Notes under the pieces: generated by a model
Seen by the model: only the letters and a program-made list of their open reading frames with translations
Told to the model about the DNA's origin: nothing
Database searches by the model: none
Program-made: the position numbers and the translations under genes
Assembly (NCBI GenBank): GCA_031274985.1
Contig: JAISPK010000132.1
Span: forward strand, 1-7,553
From: Coriobacteriales bacterium
GTDB taxonomy: Bacteria > Actinomycetota > Coriobacteriia > Coriobacteriales > UBA8131
Reading direction: 5' to 3'
DNA: 7,553 bases
Shown here: positions 5,642 through 7,553 of the stretch, piece after piece
Layout: each line of letters begins with the position of its first letter
How positions within the stretch are numbered: the first letter of the stretch is position 1

Positions 5642-6340
5642 TTACTGCGAGCTAACGGCGCTGATTCTCTGTCTCAATTCTTTCATGCTCATTGATCTGC
5701 AATCCTCAAGGCTGATCTTAGGATCCAACGCCATGAGTTGCTGCGCAACTCTAAAGCGCGCTACTCCCATGCCTGCTTCGAGGGCTTGTTGATGCGCCTG
5801 TGCGCTCACCTGCTGGCAACTGCCTGCGCACGGTAATCTGGCAATGCAGTTTTGACTGTAGTCAGCCAAAGTGGCCGACTGCTCCTGACTGGCGGTAATC
5901 ACCGAGACCTCTACTAAAGAAGATGCATCTATATAAGAGAGAAAAATCGGACTCTCAACAAGTGAGGCGAGCGCCTGCTCATAGCTGCTGTTGATGACTG
6001 CAACACTGCTCAGCACTCTTTGCCCGTCGCTGTTGTTGGCTCGAGCGTCAATGACCCGGTCAAAACGGTTGATGCTCAGCTCAAGCGAAGGGTTCAACTC
6101 AATTTCTACCAACGCGGTTTCTGTGGCGTAGAGCCGGTAACCGCCTAAACCAAGTGCGCAGACCATGAGACAAGCCGCCAGCGCAAACACTGTTTGCTTA
6201 ACTCGTGGCTGCCTGCTCCTTTTGGTCAGTTTCAATTCATTGCGCTTGCGCGTGAGCATCCTGAGTGTTTGGTATTTAAGCTTAGCGGGGAGAGTGATTG
6301 CATCAAAAGTAGCTCTCACTCTTTGGTCGAGGTTTTTCAT
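5642..6340 (-). CDS. membrane anti-sigma factor, RsgI type
   Basis: Likely holds the sigma factor encoded just upstream inactive at the membrane until an outside signal arrives. The 232-residue protein has a basic cytoplasmic N-terminus (1-49) with TLPAKLKYQTLRML (16-29), a short motif I associate with RsgI-like anti-sigmas. A single membrane segment (about 50-69, VFALAACLMVCALGLGGYRL) follows. The outside part begins VEIELNPSLELSINRFDRVI (78-97), the hallmark of the RsgI-type periplasmic beta domain. The C-terminal DPKISLEDCRSMSMKELRQR (207-226) also recurs in such proteins. Three external cysteines lie at 165, 171 and 175. The ATG at 6340 overlaps the sigma stop (ATGA), with GGGAGG 7 nt upstream, so it is translationally coupled. 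An in-frame ATG at 6382 lies inside the sigma gene and is rejected. Partner and signal are inferred from position. Confidence 0.82.
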   Translation of the reverse strand: MKNLDQRVRATFDAITLPAKLKYQTLRMLTRKRNELKLTKRSRQPRVKQTVFALAACLMVCALGLGGYRLYATETALVEIELNPSLELSINRFDRVIDARANNSDGQRVLSSVAVINSSYEQALASLVESPIFLSYIDASSLVEVSVITASQEQSATLADYSQNCIARLPCAGSCQQVSAQAHQQALEAGMGVARFRVAQQLMALDPKISLEDCRSMSMKELRQRISAVSSQ

Positions 6341-6831
6341 TGAAGCGCCTCCCTCAGTTGTTTTTTGCCGCGATTTATCCATGAATAAATGGTGTTGACC
6401 GGCGCGCTGAGCATTGCTGCTATCTCAGGGGCCGTGTAGCCCTCATAGAGCGCGAGATAGAGCGGTGTGCGCGGAGGATCCGGCAGGCTTTGCATTGCTG
6501 CGAGAATCTCGTGGAGGGTATTGTCGGGGTCTGCGCTTGCCTCTATTGGCAGAGCAAGTCCCCCCTACCCTCCCGTATCGAGCGAAACCGTACGGCGGTG
6601 GGCAGCTTTAAGCAGGTCTCTGCAGGTGTTGGTGGCAACCTTGATAAGCCAGGCCTTGCGGTGCTGTTCATCATTGAAGTGAGTGTTGCTCAGAGCGTAT
6701 TTGAGGAGCGTTTCCTGAAAGGCATCCTGCGCGTCAGAAGGTATTACGCAATGGAGGGTGCAGACCCGCCAAATTGTATCTCCATGTGAGTCAATCGTCT
6801 GCTCAATGTCCAACTCTGAGCGCATAGGCAA
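6337..6831 (-). pseudogene. ECF-type sigma factor split by an in-frame TAG
   Basis: ECF sigma factors direct RNA polymerase to a small regulon. Codons 1-88 (TTG at 6831, or ATG at 6825) encode region 2: DAQDAFQETLLKYAL (33-47) and KAWLIKVATNTCRDLLKAAH (59-78). Codon 89 is TAG (6567-6565). The same frame then continues with GGLALPIEASADPDN and a full region 4: LHEILAAMQSLPD (107-119), then YEGYTAPEIAAML and VNTIYSWINRGKKQLREALQ, the recognition helix-turn-helix (129-164). Both halves look undamaged, so the stop falls only in the flexible linker, within GGGAGGGTAGGGGGG. rpsL, rpsG, rplC and rpsJ all use TAG to end, so TAG is not a sense codon here. Options are a recent nonsense mutation, a sequence error, readthrough, or two separate polypeptides. 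The gene starts 3-9 nt after the secreted-protein gene and overlaps the anti-sigma start. Confidence 0.85.
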
Positions 6832-6834
6832 CTC

Positions 6835-7260
6835 TCAGTTGCTCGCCTCAGTGCGAGGGCAGGTGCGCAGCTGTTGGAAACCGGGGCAGTTTTGTTGCAT
6901 GGCGGCCCCATCGTTGCCTTGTGTGCTTGCTGCGCAGTTTCCCTGCGTGCCAGTGGCACAATTGCCTTGCAGAGCGCCGCAGTATCCGGGAGTTCCGTAG
7001 TTGTCACAGATACCATCGGCGTTGGTATCAAGGTAACCGGGGCAGCTAGTATTGCCTCGCTGATCGCAGATCCCGTCACCGTTGGCGTCAATGTAATGCG
7101 CTCCCGGTGCCTGCGGGTTGGCGCAAACGCCCAGCACATTTCCCTTTTCCCAGATATTCTGGGTCTGAGTATCCAGAGCATAAGCTGCCCCCGAGAGGGT
7201 GAGCGAAGTGACAATCGCAAGTAATGCCACAAGGAGGATTGATTTCTTGGCCTTATTCAT
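6835..7260 (-). CDS. small secreted Cys-rich protein with two EF-hand-like Asp loops
   Basis: Function unknown. The 141-residue product has a signal peptide: MNKAKK, a hydrophobic core (about 7-22) and an AYA cleavage site (26-28). The mature part carries two near-identical loops 20 residues apart, YIDANGDGICDQRG (56-69) and YLDTNADGICDNYG (76-89). Their D-x-[DN]-x-D-G-x-x-D spacing resembles calcium loops of dockerin, thrombospondin-3 or EF-hand type. The tail is Gln/Gly/Asn/Cys rich, with the repeated word TQGN and nine cysteines in the whole mature protein, suggesting disulfides or metal binding. I prefer ATG 7260 over 7275 because AAAGGA lies 8 nt before it and the signal peptide starts properly. 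It comes first in an operon with the sigma and anti-sigma genes, so it may be the output, ligand or sensor accessory of that system. Metal binding is inferred from motif only. Confidence 0.8.
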   Translation of the reverse strand: MNKAKKSILLVALLAIVTSLTLSGAAYALDTQTQNIWEKGNVLGVCANPQAPGAHYIDANGDGICDQRGNTSCPGYLDTNADGICDNYGTPGYCGALQGNCATGTQGNCAASTQGNDGAAMQQNCPGFQQLRTCPRTEASN

Positions 7261-7280
7261 AGCGGATCCTTTCACAATAC

Positions 7281-7298
7281 TCTCTTGCCTTCAAGAGA
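7281..7298 (+). terminator. hairpin with T tract on the plus strand, upstream of the secreted-protein gene
   Basis: TCTCTTG (7281-7287) and CAAGAGA (7292-7298) form a perfect 7-bp stem with a 4-nt loop. On the plus strand TTTTTATT follows, which is the form of an intrinsic terminator. No plus-strand gene ends here. On the minus strand the same hairpin falls in the leader of the secreted-protein mRNA, about 20 nt before its start, where it may act as a leader structure. It overlaps the end of the hsdM-like remnant frame. Confidence 0.4.
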
Positions 7299-7553
7299 TT
7301 TTTATTCTGTACCTATAAAACGATTCAGAAGCCTCAATCCGTGCAAGAAAGTTTTGTAGTTTGTACAGGTAAAGCCTATCTATGGTGCCCTTGTCGGCCA
7401 TCGTCTTATTGTGGTTGTCAAACTTATACTCCTTGATAATATCGCGCACGTTTTTGAGAAACCATTGAGATAGTCATTGAGATCTTCTGTTCTTTTCTAT
7501 ACCTTATCTCTTGTGGCCTCAAGAACACAGACAAAGCGTCGGGTGACAGTTAG
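7291..7553 (-). pseudogene. decayed HsdM-like (type I restriction methyltransferase) fragment
   Basis: Translating the minus strand from the edge gives RRFVCVLEATRDKV, then TAG (7499-7497), then EDLNDYLNGFSK. After a one-base slip in an A run (7455-7451) it gives NVRDIIKEYKFDNHNKTMAD and an open frame to TGA at 7293-7291. These pieces resemble the N-terminal helical domain of HsdM as I remember it (RRLDCVLEPTKEKV... and ...YINGFSENVRDIFEKFxF). In the intact family they are separated by several dozen residues, so an internal deletion is implied. The last part (about IDRLYLYKLQNFLARIEAS) does not match my memory of HsdM. The stretch is more AT-rich than its neighbours. It extends beyond the window, and the promoter of the following operon must lie in or near it, but I could not identify a convincing -35/-10 pair. 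Confidence 0.6.

Noticed and set aside
6565..6567. TAG in the sigma gene read as a sense codon (alternative code)
   Set aside because: rpsL, rpsG, rplC and rpsJ all end at TAG at the expected family length, so TAG terminates in this organism.
6744..7232. 162-codon minus-strand frame overlapping the secreted protein and the sigma start
   Set aside because: It overlaps two better genes in another phase and has an Arg/Thr/Pro-rich low-quality composition. The alternative frame has a signal peptide and clear repeats.
7300..7346. Promoter for the secreted-protein operon
   Set aside because: TTGCAC, TTGAGG, TATAGG and GAATAA words are present but at wrong spacings (14 or 23 nt) or with poor matches. 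I cannot support a specific promoter.

Overview
The window holds one end of a ribosomal-protein and elongation-factor supercluster, preceded by a small envelope-signalling operon and a decayed restriction-modification remnant. Every gene I accept lies on the minus strand, so transcription runs from right to left. The organism is probably a member of the Actinomycetota, class Coriobacteriia. The str genes run straight into the S10 genes, S7 begins MPRRAAAERRE, and the sigma/anti-sigma pair is of a type I associate with gut Coriobacteriia and Clostridia. This placement is from memory of protein sequences, not from a search.

Right edge (7553 to about 7291): a frameshifted, stop-containing and internally deleted piece that resembles the N-terminal part of a type I restriction methyltransferase (HsdM). 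It is followed by three tightly packed genes: a small secreted, cysteine-rich protein with two EF-hand-like Asp/Asn loops (7260-6835), an ECF-type sigma factor (6831-6337), and a membrane anti-sigma factor of the RsgI type (6340-5642). The sigma reading frame is in one phase throughout but is split by an in-frame TAG exactly in the linker between region 2 and region 4.

Middle (5641 to 4817): a strong housekeeping promoter (TTGACA, 17 nt, TGaTAATAT) and a structured leader of about 120 nt precede rpsL. The rpsL start is best read as TTG behind a perfect AAGGAG. The 220-nt rpsL-rpsG spacer is unusual. It contains a terminator-like hairpin with T5, a complete copy of a GATCCTTCGCTTCGCTCAGG-type palindromic element, four further 19-bp tandem half-copies, and a perfect 14-bp duplication. 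Read in the mRNA sense, four of the repeat copies place a GAGG-like Shine-Dalgarno 8 nt before an ATG. This creates a chain of mini-ORFs, the last of which overlaps the rpsG start.

Left part (4816 to 1): rpsG, fusA, rpsJ, rplC, rplD, rplW and the start of rplB, with gaps of -1 to 26 nt. This is clearly one translationally coupled transcription unit. There is no tuf gene between fusA and rpsJ. The products are parts of the 30S and 50S subunits plus the translocase EF-G.
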